A DNA stretch of 64,000 nucleotides from Haberlea rhodopensis (lineage: Eukaryota; Streptophyta; Magnoliopsida; Lamiales; Gesneriaceae): NCBI GenBank assembly GCA_907163345.1, contig CAJQUN010000153.1, positions 1,364,001-1,428,000 of the forward strand, read 5' to 3'. Below the pieces are notes generated by a model, which searched no databases, had not been told where the DNA came from, and saw only the letters and a list, made by a program, of their open reading frames with translations. The stretch's first letter is position 1. Every line of letters starts with the position of its first letter. Below are positions 23,082 to 34,762 of this stretch, in pieces. Made by a program: the position numbers and the translations under genes.

Positions 23082-24530
23082 TGATAAGTGTATTTTATAC
23101 ACTCATATTCCTTCATATTTTACATGGTTTATTGCTGGTTTTCAATCATAATTACATTTTTGGTATTGTTTTGTCATGTTTTGTAGGAATCCAGGTAACT
23201 ACGTGGTTTGTGGACTAAAAAGGTGCATAAAGCTGATGAAAATGATGTATTGATGTCAAGGCTTCAAGTTTTCCATCAGCGTAAATATGTCATTATGAGG
23301 GGTAAATAAGCCATAGCCACGGCAAATGCAATTTGTGAAAAATTGAATCAGGCATACGTACGCCATTTTGAGGCATAAATACGCCAGAGCTACGTCATTT
23401 GCAACTTTCTGAAGAATTAAGGTAGGCGTAAGTATGCCATTTTGAGGCGTAGCTACGCTAGTGGAGGCATAATTACGCCAGATCCAAGGCGTAAATACAC
23501 CGGTCACGTGGGAAGCCAAATTGTTAACACATCATCTGCGTAATTACGCCAGTATCATTGGCGTAAATACGCCACCAGATTTTTTAAAAATTTTCCCACC
23601 TTCCTTATCTGATCAACTCGGACTAGGGGCTAATAGGGGGGGTTTTTGGAGGATATGAGAGATTCAGACTCATAATAAGAACTAGGTTTTGAGGAGAAGA
23701 AAAAGATAAGACTACGGCTCGGAGCAAAAAGTATAGATTCTATCACGAGACGGGGGCGTTCATTTGAGAAAGATGAATAGCTTCTAATTTTTTTTATTTC
23801 TAACTTTTATTTGGTTTTATGGATTGTTTAAACATGTCTTTATGTTTAATTCATTCTATCATGAACTAACTCTATTTTTCTAGGAGAACGATGTAGCGTA
23901 GTTTGTTTTGAAACTACGCTTATTATGAATTGATTGATTTATTTGGGTTTTCATATTGTTTATTTGTGTTTCCCTGTTCTTAATGCTTTTGATCTACTGA
24001 CCATAGATTGAATGATGATATATTTGTAATCTATCACTCGAGAAAGGGGGTTGTGAATAGGAAATAGGGATTTATATCGAGGAAGTTTATAGTGTTCGAG
24101 AGGCCTAGAAGTAGTTAAAGGAATTACTGTGTAATTTCATATTTGATCTTAGATAGAGATATCAAGATTGATGTTAGATGATTGCTTATGCTTAACACTC
24201 AAGAGAGGGAGTATAAAATAAATAAGAATTCTCGGATAGTAAACTAGGAATCCATAATATTGAAATCAAGGAATGATAAGTGTAGTGGATGAACAAGTGA
24301 AATCGAACTCGTAGATTCGTCTCCAATTGATTTTTCCAACTCAAGATTTGATCATTGGTAGTTTAATTTATTTTTATTTTTGCATAAAACAACTCAACCA
24401 TTCGATTCTCTAGATAAAGCGAAGATTATTTTAATTCAGTACTTAGATATAACTTTATAATAATCTATGTGGGTTCGACATCTTTTATACAACAACTTGA
24501 CAACCTTGCGCTTGCGGTAAGAAATTTTCA
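23082..24530 (+). repeat. Element B 3' LTR
   Basis: Starts TGATAAGTGTATTTTATACAC after the purine tract. It carries the palindrome array 23278-23573 and the lineage tail (gtgggttcgacatc, aacttgacaaccttgcgcttgcgg) and probably ends gaaattttca at 24530, although the 3' edge cannot be checked against a 5' copy. Confidence 0.8.
23278..23573. repeat. GGCGTAWTTACGCC palindrome array, LTR
   Basis: About ten copies in 300 bp, several with one-base changes (ggcataaatacgcc, tgcgtaattacgcc, ggcgtaaatacgcc). Same motif as 17928-18101. The minus ORF 23256-23519 runs through it and is not a gene. Confidence 0.88.
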
Positions 24531-24535
24531 TGGCA

Positions 24536-25516
24536 GTTCCCATTCCTCTATAAATTGGGCACGGAAATTACATTACAATTCAGACTTTTAGAACCTAGGA
24601 AGAGCCTCCATTCACCCATCCACCTTCACCATCAACCACAATCCATCCATAAATCATCCTAGCTTTGGAACAAGCCAACAAGGAGATTCAAGAGACAATC
24701 GAGAAGGAAGCGAGAGAGGAAGCAAGGATTGTCCACATCGGGAGAGTTTCTTTGTCTTTAATTCTTAGTTTTGTTTTGCTTTTCAAGTTACTATGTTGAA
24801 CTAAGTTTATTTATTGAGGCTAGGCTAACCTTTGTCATGAACCTATGATTTGATGATTTAATGATTGAATCCTTATAGTTCTTCGCGTAAGTTTTATGTT
24901 CTTCATGCTTTTAGATGATTGATCACCTTTGAATGATGTTAGTATCGTAATTGAGATCGAGAGATGATTTTATGATACGGAACGAATAACTCATACCGTA
25001 GATTTCAGACCGAGATCGAGAGATGAAGTCAAATATATGTGTGATAGATATAGATATCTAGTAATCGAAAGCTAGAAGTTTTCACAAAGTTTCATTCAAT
25101 ATTGAATTGTTAAATAAATACACGTGAGTGACTTACTGCAATTTGATATTAGATGTAATATATCTCGAGAGAGTATATTAGATAAAATTCGGAGAACTCG
25201 TCACCTTAGAAATATTTGGATATTCAATCGAGAATTGTAGGGAATTGTATTGGTGAGCCGACGTCTTGATAATCTTCTCTAGCGGAATTTTCTCGTTTAC
25301 TTTTATTGACTTGGTTGAATTTTAGTTAAATAGTTTAATTATTTAATTCAATATCATAGGTTAAATAGAGTTAAAAACGTCTTATTTGGTACTTGCTTGT
25401 TAGTCCATGTGGGTTCGACAATCCGTATTCTTCCTATCTATACTAAAACTTGACACCATGCACTTGCGGTATAATCGTGCTGCTTTGAAAATAATTGTTT
25501 ACAATAATAGCGATCA
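24536..25516 (+). repeat. Element D LTR 1 (5'-truncated)
   Basis: Matches LTR 2 from ttcccattcctct to gcgatca but contains an extra 60-70 bp (24605-24665, rich in ccatcc) absent from LTRs 2 and 3. The missing 5' part would hold the CGATCGATCG cluster. Confidence 0.85.
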
Positions 25517-26720
25517 AGTTTTTGGCGGCGTTGCCGGGGACTAGTAGTGAGTCGTTGATTGATTGTTTCTCTTGAGCTGTGAATATTTGGTTGAGTATTG
25601 ATCTTGAATTATCCATGAATATCACACATATATATATATATATATTTGTAATTGGATTAAAGCATTGACTCTATGCCATGATGATATTAGTTTTACTCTA
25701 CCTATGACTTGTATCTTGAAAATTGTAGACGTGTTGTGAATAGTATCTTGAGTTAAGTTGAAATGTTGAAAACGAGGAATAATTTGAGTACATTGAGTCA
25801 TGAACTTGTTGATTGCATTTAGAGTAGTGATGATATGTATGAACTTGATGGTTTGTCTTGAGCATCTTAGACTACTCTAGAAGCTATTTTTTATGGCACT
25901 TTGAGGTAAAATTTTATAATTATGAACTTGACTTGGACATGATTTAGACGATCTTTGGAACGTTTGGGCTTTCAAGCTTACCTTGTTTACATTAAATAAC
26001 TAGTGTCCACTTTTGAGTCTAATTGAAAAAGAATGTGTATGTTTAACATACAAATAAACCCCCATTCGACATTCATTGGTAAACTCATTATACCCACATT
26101 TATGAGTCTAAATTGAAAATTATCCTTACCCTAAAGGAGTATAATGAATCTCATTTGATGCACATGAATTGTTATATCATGATGTGTTTATGAAAAAAGA
26201 TTGATGAATGAGAAAAAGAGTAAAAGAAAATATGTAAAGAAAGAGCCTTGAGAAAAAGTAAATGAATAAGACCCAACGTGGTAAAGGCTAGAAAAAAAGA
26301 ATAGAAGCTCAATATACGCTAAAATATGAACTTTATAAGTTATACTCTCTTCTTTGCGCTTATCCTACCCCTTTCTGTGAAAACCGACACCAAAGGCTTG
26401 ACATTAGAAGCTTAAAAGTCCTTTTGATCCAAGTTTAGGGAGTAATTACATTAGTGGAGAAGTGCTTGAAAAGTAGGCTTTTGGAGTGCTTGATAGTAAT
26501 CTTGACTTTGAGTTTATTAACATAATTTGATCTTGAAGATATGCATGAAACTTGAGATTGACTATAGCACACACACATTCTGAGTTTGCGATGTGTTGCC
26601 TGACTTGGGAGAAAACATGTCTTGTTCAACTTTTGTATGTGTGTAAGTGAGATTTCTGAGAATAATGCACGTCATGAAATAATTTGTTTCAAGTATTGAG
26701 AATGATAAGTTTGGGGGAGT
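25517..26720 (+). other. Element D first internal segment (no genes)
   Basis: Primer site TGGCGGCGTTGCCGGGGA at 25523-25540 (one change from the A and C site) is followed at once by tagtagtgagtcgttgattg. In the second segment that sequence lies after the coding region (30937). All coding DNA is deleted. The 3' domain follows, with gaggtaaaattttataat, a purine/pyrimidine pair (26290-26360) and terminal tract aagtttgggggag (26706-26719). (TA)n at 25629-25646. Confidence 0.85.
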
Positions 26721-28062
26721 TGATAAGTGTCATTTTTACACTTATCTAGCTATAAATTTCTAATGATTTTCGTATTGATTCCTGGACGATTTTATGATTT
26801 TTGGTATATATTTGTATATTTCAGGAATAAAGGTTGAAATGCATAAAAGTGGAGGAAATGACCTAAAAATGATGAAAAATGACCAAACTAAGCGAACACG
26901 TCGAAGGTTGTACAAAAATCACATTTATGAAGAATTTCATAGGGCGATCGATCGCTATCATGAAGAAATCAATCGCCTGCCAGCAGAAGTTGAAGAAACA
27001 AAAGTTACAATGCAGCGATCGATCGCCACACGGCAGAAAGAAATTGCGATCGATCACGATTAAGAGGAGATCGATCGCCCGATGGAGTTTTCTGAAAAAT
27101 AAATCCCTTTTTGAGTTTGTGTCCAACAAGGAAGCTTAATATTCCCATTCCTCTCTAAATTGGGCATGAAAATTACATCACAATTCAGACTTTTAGAACC
27201 TAGGAAGAGGAACAAGCCAACAAGGAGATTCAAGAGACGGTCGAGAAGAAGGAGAGAGGAAGCAAGGATCTACGAAAGAAGTCAACATCGGGAGTTTTTC
27301 TTTTTCTTTAATTCTTAGTTTTGTTTTTCTTTTCATATTACTATGTTGAACTAAGTTTATTTATCGTGGCTAGGCGAACCTTTGTCATGAACCTACGATT
27401 TGATGATTTAATGATTGAATCCTTATAATTCTTTGCGTATGTTTTATGTTCTCCATGCTTTTAGAGGATTGATTACCTTTGAATGATGTTAGTATCGTAA
27501 TTGAGATCGAGAGATGATTTTATGATACAGAACAAATAACTCATACCGTGGATTTCAGACCGAGATATAGAAATGAAGTCAAATACATGTGTGATAACTA
27601 TAGATATCTAGTAATCGAAAGCTATAAGTTTTCACACAGTTTCATTCAATATTCAATTGTTAAATAAGTATACGAGAGTGACTTACTGTAATTTAATATT
27701 ATGTTTAATATATCTCGAGAGAGTATATTAGATAAATTCGTAGAACTCGTCACCTTAGAAATATTTGGATATTCAATCGAGAATGTAGGGAATTGCATTG
27801 GTGAGCCGACGTCTTGATAATCTTCTCTAGTGGAATTTTTTCGTTTACTTTTATTGACTTGGTTGGATTTTAGTTAAATAGTTTAATTATTTAATTCAAT
27901 ATCGTAGGTTAAATATAGTGAAAACGTCTTATTTGGTACTTGCTTGTTAGTCCATGTGGGTTCGACAATCCGTATTTTTCCTATCTATACTAAAATTTGA
28001 CACTGTGCACTTGCGGTATAATAGCGTTGCTTTGAAAATAAGTGTTTAAATAATAGCGATCA
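26721..28062 (+). repeat. Element D LTR 2 (complete)
   Basis: 1342 bp, TGATAAGTGTCATTTTTAC to GCGATCA, preceded by the purine tract and followed by the primer site. It holds a decayed CGATCGATCG cluster (26943-27079). Confidence 0.9.
26943..27079. repeat. CGATCGATCG cluster, element D LTR 2
   Basis: Intact copies near 26944 and 27016. Decayed ones read aatcaatcgc, gcgatcgatcac and agatcgatcgcc, consistent with CpG loss by deamination. LTR 3 has the matching cluster at 32136-32222. Confidence 0.85.
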
Positions 28063-28068
28063 AGTTTT

Positions 28069-28086
28069 TGCCGCCGTTGCCACGGA
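28069..28086 (+). other. Primer binding site of element D (degraded)
   Basis: TGCCGCCGTTGCCACGGA differs at three to four positions from the tRNA-Asp-type site of A and C. Position and spacing after the LTR are the same. Probably no longer functional. Confidence 0.8.
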
Positions 28087-28214
28087 CTAGTTTAAGTAAT
28101 ATCATAAGATATTAGCTGACTGTAATTTAGCCAATTTTTATTATTTTTGTTTTCGATTTTTTTTCTACTACTACTGTGTTTGGTTGATTTTTGCAGGTTG
28201 TTGTTTCTTAGTGC

Positions 28215-29757
28215 ATGCTAAGGTGTAGCATGCCTACACTTGAGTATTTTGATCCGGAAATTGAGAGGGCTTTTCTTAGGAGACTACGAGAAGCTCGACT
28301 AATGGCGGATAACAACCAAAAAAGGGACGAGGAGGCACCTATTAGAAGATCACTCATGGATTATGCTCATCCCTATTTCCATGGATTGTTGTCTAGCATC
28401 ACTAGACCAAGCGTACAGACGAACAACTTTGAAATCAAGCCTGCTATAATTCAAATGATACAGCACTCAGTGCAGTTAGGGGGAGCGGCTACAGATGATC
28501 CCAATGCTCATATCTCCAACTTTTTGGAGATCTGTGATACCTTCAAGCACAATGGCGTTACTGACGATGCCATCATGTTACATTTATTTTCCTTTTCCTT
28601 AAATAATAAAGCTAAGAGTTGGTTGCATTCGCTACCTACAGGATCCATAACTACTTGGGACCAGGTGGTGCAAGCATTTCTATCCAAAAAATTCCCCCCA
28701 TCCAAGACTGCTAAGATGCACAATGATATCACTACAATTGCACTACACTATCATGAAACACTGTATGAAGCATGGGAGTGCTTCAAGGACTTATTGAGGA
28801 GATGCCCGCATTATGGCCTTCCCATCTAGCTGTAGGTACAAACTTTTTATAACGGGTTATTTTCTGATAACAGTTCCATGATTGATGCAGCATCTGGAGG
28901 TACTGTTATGAGGAAGACGCCTGAGGAGTCGTATACACTGTTGGAGGAGATGGCTGCTAATAGCTATCAGTGGCAGTCCGAGAGAACGTGCCGGAGAAGC
29001 AGGCTGGAGTTCATCAAGTGAGCGACGTTACTATTTTGACCGCCCAAATTGAGGCATTGAACAAGAGGCTAGACATCTGAGCATGACAGCGATGAAAGCT
29101 CAAGTGCTTACTTGGAACCTATGCGGAGGCAATCATCCAAGCATTTAATGCCAAACAGGTAACCCATCCGTTCAGACTAATGAAGCTGTGAGTATATAGG
29201 AAAGAGGCCACAAAACAACCCCTACCCAAATACATACAATACGGGGTTGAGATATCAACCACAACCCCCACCGGGTTATCCACCAAAGCCGAGCATGGGG
29301 AGCTACTGACCAAGTTCATATCCTCAACTGAAACAAGGATGAATAATCAAGATTCATCGATCAAAAACTTGGAGATTCAAATAGGGCAATTGGCAACTAT
29401 CTTGGCTGGGAGAGCACAAGGAACTCTACCAAATGACACGGGGAAGAATCCAAGGAGCAAGCCAATGCCGTGACCCTTAGGAGTGAAAAAGGAACTTGGT
29501 GACGAGAAGGAGACTAAAAAGATTGCAATTAAGCAAGAGGAGAAGGAGTGGCCACGCAACAAGGGTAAGTTCACTGAAGCAACTACACCTATCACACCAC
29601 AAGAAAAGGTACACATTCCTCTTCCATTTCCTACACCAGTTAATAGGGCGAAGGTTGATTCAAACTCTGACAAATTTTTAGACATGCTTAAGAATTTGCA
29701 TATAGATATACCATTTATTGATGCGTTACGAGAAATGTCAAATTATGCTAAATCTTA
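28215..29757 (+). pseudogene. Element D gag
   Basis: The first 204 codons are open and close to gag of C (NNFEIKPAIIQMIQHSV, HISNFLEICDTFKHNGV, FPPSKTAKM, LRRCPHYGLPI). A stop at 28827-28829 and frame changes follow, through VQTFYNGLFS, TPEESYTLLEEMAANSYQW, a degraded zinc knuckle (LCGGNHPSI), SIKNLEIQIGQLATILAGR and the protease linker (29483-29757). It would form the capsid. A T-rich tract ending ttttgcag (28196) just upstream resembles a 3' splice site. The start chosen is the first ATG of the frame; the second, 15 codons downstream of the MLRCSMP start region, cannot be excluded. Confidence 0.88.
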
Positions 29758-29763
29758 AAGAAG

Positions 29764-30360
29764 ATGTTATCTAAGAAACGTAAATTGGGAGAGCAAGAGA
29801 CTGTCTCATTGACCGAGGAATGTAGTGCCATTATGCAAAAAAAGTCAGCCACGAAGTTGAAGGATCCAGGGAGTTTTTCTATTTCTTGCACTATTGAGCC
29901 TATCGCTTCTATTAATTCATTATGTGATTTGGGTGCAAGTGTTAACTTAATGCCTTTATCTGTATTTAGGCGATTTGGATTGGGAGAGCAGAAATCCACA
30001 AGGGTGGTGTTACAAATGGCGGACAAATCTATCACCTACCCTCTAGGAATTGTCGAGGACGTACCTGTAAAGATGGATAAATTCACTTTCCCGGTAGATT
30101 TTCTTGTGTTGGATATGGAGGAGGACACGAGTATGCAATTGATATTGGGGCGCCCATTCCTAGCTATTGGAAGAGCTATTAGATGATGAAGAATGGAAGT
30201 TGATCCTCCGTGTAGGAGAGGATCATGTCACATTTACTATGTTTCAAACATCACCACATGCGCACAACACGCACACATGCTTTATAATTGATAAAATTAA
30301 TATTTTGCCAGATGAGGTGGTGCAAGGTAATGATGAGGGAGGTGACGACCGAGCCAAATA
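29764..30360 (+). pseudogene. Element D aspartic protease
   Basis: 140 open codons with LCDLGASVNLMPLSVFRRFG (active site D-L-G-A-S), FPVDFLVLDMEED and ILGRPFLAIGRA. A frame change at about 30170-30185 leads to EEWKLILRVGEDHVTFTMF. Closely matches the protease of B. It is the least damaged pol domain in D. Confidence 0.88.
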
Positions 30361-30671
30361 CTGAAGAAGGCAAAAGCTATGACATGGTGAAGCAAAGGAA
30401 AGCTAAGAAGCCAAGGGAGGCTAAGAAGATCAAGGAGAAAAGGACGTTCATGAAGGGAGAGACAGTACAATTTCATAAAGCACCACCACCTCGCATTTTC
30501 CAAAGCAAGCGAAAGGCTTCATGGGTTGGACCATTCACTGTTACCAAGATGCATGGATCCATTAAGGTAAGTGATCCTATTCTACACACTTATGTCATTA
30601 ATGATGAGAGGTTGAGGTACTACGCAGTCGATTTTGGAGATTCGTGCTCCACAAACCATCCCAACCTTTGA
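30288..30671 (+). pseudogene. Element D integrase C-terminal tail
   Basis: Only the last part (30450-30671) resembles pol: KGETVQFHKAPPP, KASWVGPFTVTKMHG and YVINDERLRYY recall the GPF-V-...-GAIEL-...-LKHYY end of Athila integrase. RT, RNase H and the integrase core are missing. About 3 kb was deleted between protease and here, judging by the layout of B. Confidence 0.55.
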
Positions 30672-31895
30672 GGAAATGTGGTAATAAGTCCAGCTTGGGA
30701 CTATAAATCAAGAACTGTTTCTTTCCCTTATCTCCATTTTCGATTTTATTTCTAATTGGTTTGCATGTTAAATTTATTTGTTTGTGTTGACACAAATTTT
30801 GATCACACTCTCACCAATGATGAAGAAGCTAAGGATGAGGGTGACTACTACTGACGGTCGTCACCACAGTATTTTGTTTTCCCTAATTTTCAATCTTATT
30901 ATATTGAGGACAATGCAATATTTAAGTTTGGGCGAGTAGTGAGTCGTTGATTGATTGTTTCTCTTGAGCTGTGAATATTTGGTTGATTATTGATCTTGAA
31001 TTATCCTATCAAGAGCATATAATTTTTTTTTGTGTGTAATTGGTTTAAAGCATTGACTCTATGCCATGATGATATTAGTTTTACTCTACTTATGACTTGT
31101 ATCTTGAATATTGTAGACGTGTTGTGAATAATATCTTGAGTTCAGTTGACATGTTGAAAATGAGGAATAATTTGAGCACATTTGAGTCATGAACTTGTTA
31201 ATTGCATTTAGAGTAGTGATGATATGTGTGAACTTGATGATTTGTCTTGAGCATCTTAGAGTACTCTAGAACCTATTTGATGGCACTTTGAGGCTAAATT
31301 TTATAATTATGAACTTGACTTGGACATTATTTAGGCGATCTTTGGAACGTTTGAGCCTTTCAAGCTTACCTTGTTTACATTAAATCACTAGTGTCCACTT
31401 TTGAGCCTCATTGAAATAGAATGGTGTATGTTTAACATACAAATAAACCCACATTCGACACATTGGTAAACTAATTATACCCACATTTATGAGCCTAAAT
31501 TGAAAACTATCCTTACCTTAAGGGAGTATAATGAATCTCATTCTATGCAAGTGAATTGTTATATCATGATGAGCTTATTTGAAATGATTGATGAATGAGA
31601 AAAAGAGTAACAGAAAAGATGTAAAGAAAGAGCCTTGAGAAAAAGTAAATGAATAAGATCCAAAGTGGTCAATGCTAGAAAAAAAAAAGATAAGCTCAAT
31701 ATGTGCTAAAAATGAAGTTTATAAGTTATAATCTCTTCTTTGCGCTTATCCTACCCTTTTTTTTTTTTGAAAACCGACACCAAAGGCCTGACATTACAAG
31801 CTTAAAAAGACATTTTGATCCAAGTTTAGGGATTAATTACATTAGTGGAGAAAGTGCTTGAAAAGTAGGCTTTTGGAGTGAGTGATAGTAATCTT
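30672..31895 (+). other. Element D 3' noncoding domain
   Basis: Starts with gtccagcttgggactataaat, shared with C at 57310. Near 30815-30860 is only the last acidic codons of an ORF2 (gatgagggtgactac...tga), so ORF2 is almost entirely lost. An internal purine tract gaggacaatgcaatatttaa is at 30904-30930. The conserved domain follows and is cut at 31895 inside gatagtaatcttg, which removes the terminal tract. Confidence 0.75.
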
Positions 31896-33187
31896 GTCAT
31901 TTTTGAACTTATTTAGATATAAATTTCTAATGATTTTCGTATTGATTCCTGGACGCTTTTACGCTTTTTGGTATATATTAGTAGGTTTCAGGAATAAATG
32001 TTGAAATGCATAAAAGTGGAGGAAATGACCTAAAATGATGAAAAATGACAAACCGAGCGAAGACGTCGAAGGAAGAACAAAAATCACACTTATGGAGAAT
32101 TTCATAGAAAGTTGAAGAAACAAAAGTTACAATGCAGCGATCGATCGCCCATTTTTGGTGATCGATCGCCACACGGCAGAAAGAAATTTTGATCGATCGC
32201 GATTAAGAGGAGATCGATCGCCCGACAGAGTTTTCTGAAAAATAAATTCCTTTCAGAGTTTGTGTCCAAAAAAGAATCTTAATATTCTCATTCCTTATAA
32301 ATTGGGCACGAAAAGTACATCACAATTCAGACTTTTAGAACCTAGGAAGAGGAACAAGACAACAAGGAGATTCAAGAGACGATCGAGAAGGTAGCGAGAG
32401 AGGAAGCAAGGATCTACGAACGAAGTCAACATCAGGAGTTTTTCTTTGTCATTAATTCTTAGTTTTGTTTTGTTTCATGTTACTATGTTGAACTAAGTTT
32501 ATTTATCGAGGCTAGGTGAACCTTTGTCATGAACCTACGAGTTGATGATTTAATGATTGAATCCTTATAATTCTTTGCGTATTTTTATGTTCTCCATGCT
32601 TTTAGATGATTGATCACCTTTGAATGATGTTAGTATCTTAATTGATATCGAGAGATGATTTTATGATACAAAATGAATAACTCATACCGTAGATTTCAGA
32701 CCGAGATCGAGAGATGAAGTCAAATTCATGTGTGATAGCTATAGATATCTAGTAATCGAAAGCTAGAAGTTTTCACAAAGTTTCATTCAATATTCAATTG
32801 TTAAATAAGTACACAAGAGTGACTTACTGCAATTTGACATTAGGTTTAATATATCTCGTGAGAGTATACTCGTCACCTTAGAAAATTTGGATATTCAATC
32901 GAGAATTGTAGGGAATTGCATTGGTGAGCCGACGTCTTGATAATCTTCTATAGCGAAATTTTCTCGTTTACTTTTATTGACTTGGTTGGATTTTAGTTAA
33001 ATAGTTTAAATATTTAATTCAATATCGTAGGTTAAGTATAGTTAAAAGTGTCTTATTTGGTACTTGCTTGTTAGTCCATATGGGTTCGACAATCCATATT
33101 CTTCATATCTATACTAAAACTTGACATCGTGCACTTGTGGTATAATCGTGCTGTTTTGAAAATAATTTTTTAAAATAATAGCAATCA
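31896..33187 (+). repeat. Element D LTR 3
   Basis: Lacks TGATAAGT at its start. Palindrome cluster at 32136-32222 with four copies. Ends gcaatca (from gcgatca). It is directly followed by chromovirus F sequence. Confidence 0.85.
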
Positions 33188-33541
33188 ATAGCATTACCGC
33201 CATGTCAGTCCAGAGTTCATAATGTATTTCACATATCACAATTAAGGAATTACATTGCTGATCTGAATCATGTGCTCGAAGCAGAACCCTTAATAGTTCA
33301 AGGAAACTTGTACGAAACTCTGAAGTATGACGAAATTCCGATCCGAATCATAGACTCAAAGGATCAAGTGTGGAGATGAAGGACCATTCTATATATCAAA
33401 GTTCAATGGTCGAACAATTCAGAGAGAGAAGTCACTTGGGAACAAGAAGTGAAAATGAGAAAAAAATATCCCTATTTGTTCCAAGATCAAACCGATTCGA
33501 GTTTTGAGGACGAAACTTCCTATAAGGAGGGAGGGATGTAA
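33188..33541 (+). pseudogene. Chromovirus F pol end with chromodomain
   Basis: Frame from 33224 reads VFHISQLRNYIADLNHVLEA, then IPIRIIDSKDQV, one internal TGA (about 33377), then ILYIKVQWSNNSEREVTWEQ and KKYPYLFQ, ending at the TAA 33539-33541. This is the integrase tail plus chromodomain of a Ty3/gypsy chromovirus; chromodomains can steer integration towards modified histones. The final codons run into the LTR start at 33537. The rest of the element is absent. Confidence 0.88.
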
Positions 33542-34762
33542 AGACCCGCCCAAAACCCCAACAAGACCAAAGCATGAGCCAAATTTCATACACGGAAAAA
33601 TATCAAAAATCCTCCACCAAAGGATATTGCTCAATAATCTTGGAAGGAGATACAATATTTTGTATCAAGAATCCTACAATTTTTGGCTAGAAAATATCTT
33701 GAAAAAAATACTACCTTATTTCCAGTAAATTCCTCCTATGTTAAATAAAACCCAAAAACCTTTTCCTAACCACATAACCTCTCGATTTTTGCACACACTA
33801 CACACACTAAAAGAATTCAAAAAAAAAAATCCCAAGGGAAGGGGAAGGAGTTTGCACCATCTTCTCAACCCAGAATCCTTTTAGACGCGCTTAGGAGCAA
33901 TAGTTGTAAGTGGGCTTTTGTTTAAAAATCATTCTTTCGATTTTTAAATCATAAGTATTTGTTTTGAATTCCAATCGTTAGGCGAACTATTTTCAAATTA
34001 TGAAATTCTGATCTTTGAAATCTGAAGCACTTTAATATCAAAATCCAATTGGTAAGCAATTCCGAACTCTGTTTCTAACACTGATGCGGTGGTATTATAA
34101 TTGTTGCTCTGACCTGATATGATGGTTAACCGTTGTTCTGAATTTTCAGACCCTTTATTCGTGGGTGATCCGATGTTTTGACCTCATCTCTATGAGGGTT
34201 ATGTCTAGAGAACTGATATCAGTACCAGGAGGAAACTAGATGATTTATTGTGCTTATTTTAGTATATGTTATATGATTCTGATATGAGATTTATATTTCG
34301 TTCTGTCTCCGATGAGCAAAATTCTGTCCAGTTTCTGTTTTGTATTCATATAGTTTCTGTTCTGATTTTTATATATGTTTCTGAAAAATTATTATATTTA
34401 TATGTTGTGTCACATATGATTGTCCCCCGCTTGCTGAGTGTTCCCAACACTCACCCCCTTACTCTCCCATCCCAAGATAAGGACGAAGAACAGGTTGATA
34501 ACGAGGTAAAAAAACAGTTTTGGGTTGGTGATCCGGTGATGATTTCAAGACTTAAGATATTATTTGAAGTATTTTATGATTCCGCTATCCTTTAGAATAT
34601 TGAACAATTTATAATATTTATATTTCACGTTGTAAAGACATCTTTGATTATTTTGGAATAAAGACTGATTTTTCGTTATAATCTGTATTACGGGGCTTGT
34701 TGAATCTCGAGTTATTTTTGGAATCAGCACCGGTGTCACATGCTTTGTTTTGGGACGTGACA
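33537..34762 (+). repeat. Chromovirus F 3' LTR
   Basis: 1226 bp, TGTAAAGACCCGCCC to GGGACGTGACA, directly after a purine tract (aaggagggaggga). It has the hairpin TGAGTGTTCCCAACACTCA at 34435-34453, near the point where such LTRs carry their polyadenylation region. Small frames within it are not genes. Confidence 0.85.

Larger units (their letters stand above)
13471..24530 (+). mobile_element. Element B: 5'-truncated Athila-like Ty3/gypsy with pol and ORF2 remnant
   Basis: Lacks its 5' LTR, primer site and the N-terminal half of gag. What remains, in order, is the gag end, protease, RT, RNase H, integrase, a leader with palindrome array, ORF2 remnant, 3' domain (split by solo LTR K), purine tract and 3' LTR. 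It is the only member of its group in this window with RT and integrase, though broken by several stops and frameshifts. Its 3' end abuts the truncated first LTR of D, so B may have inserted in that LTR. Confidence 0.85.
24536..33187 (+). mobile_element. Element D: three-LTR Athila-like composite
   Basis: Three LTR copies of one family (24536-25516, 26721-28062, 31896-33187) enclose two internal segments. The first (25517-26720) runs straight from the primer site into the 3' domain. The second (28063-31895) has gag, protease and an integrase tail. LTR 1 lacks its start and LTR 3 lacks its first bases along with the purine tract. The layout implies recombination between two related copies. Confidence 0.85.
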
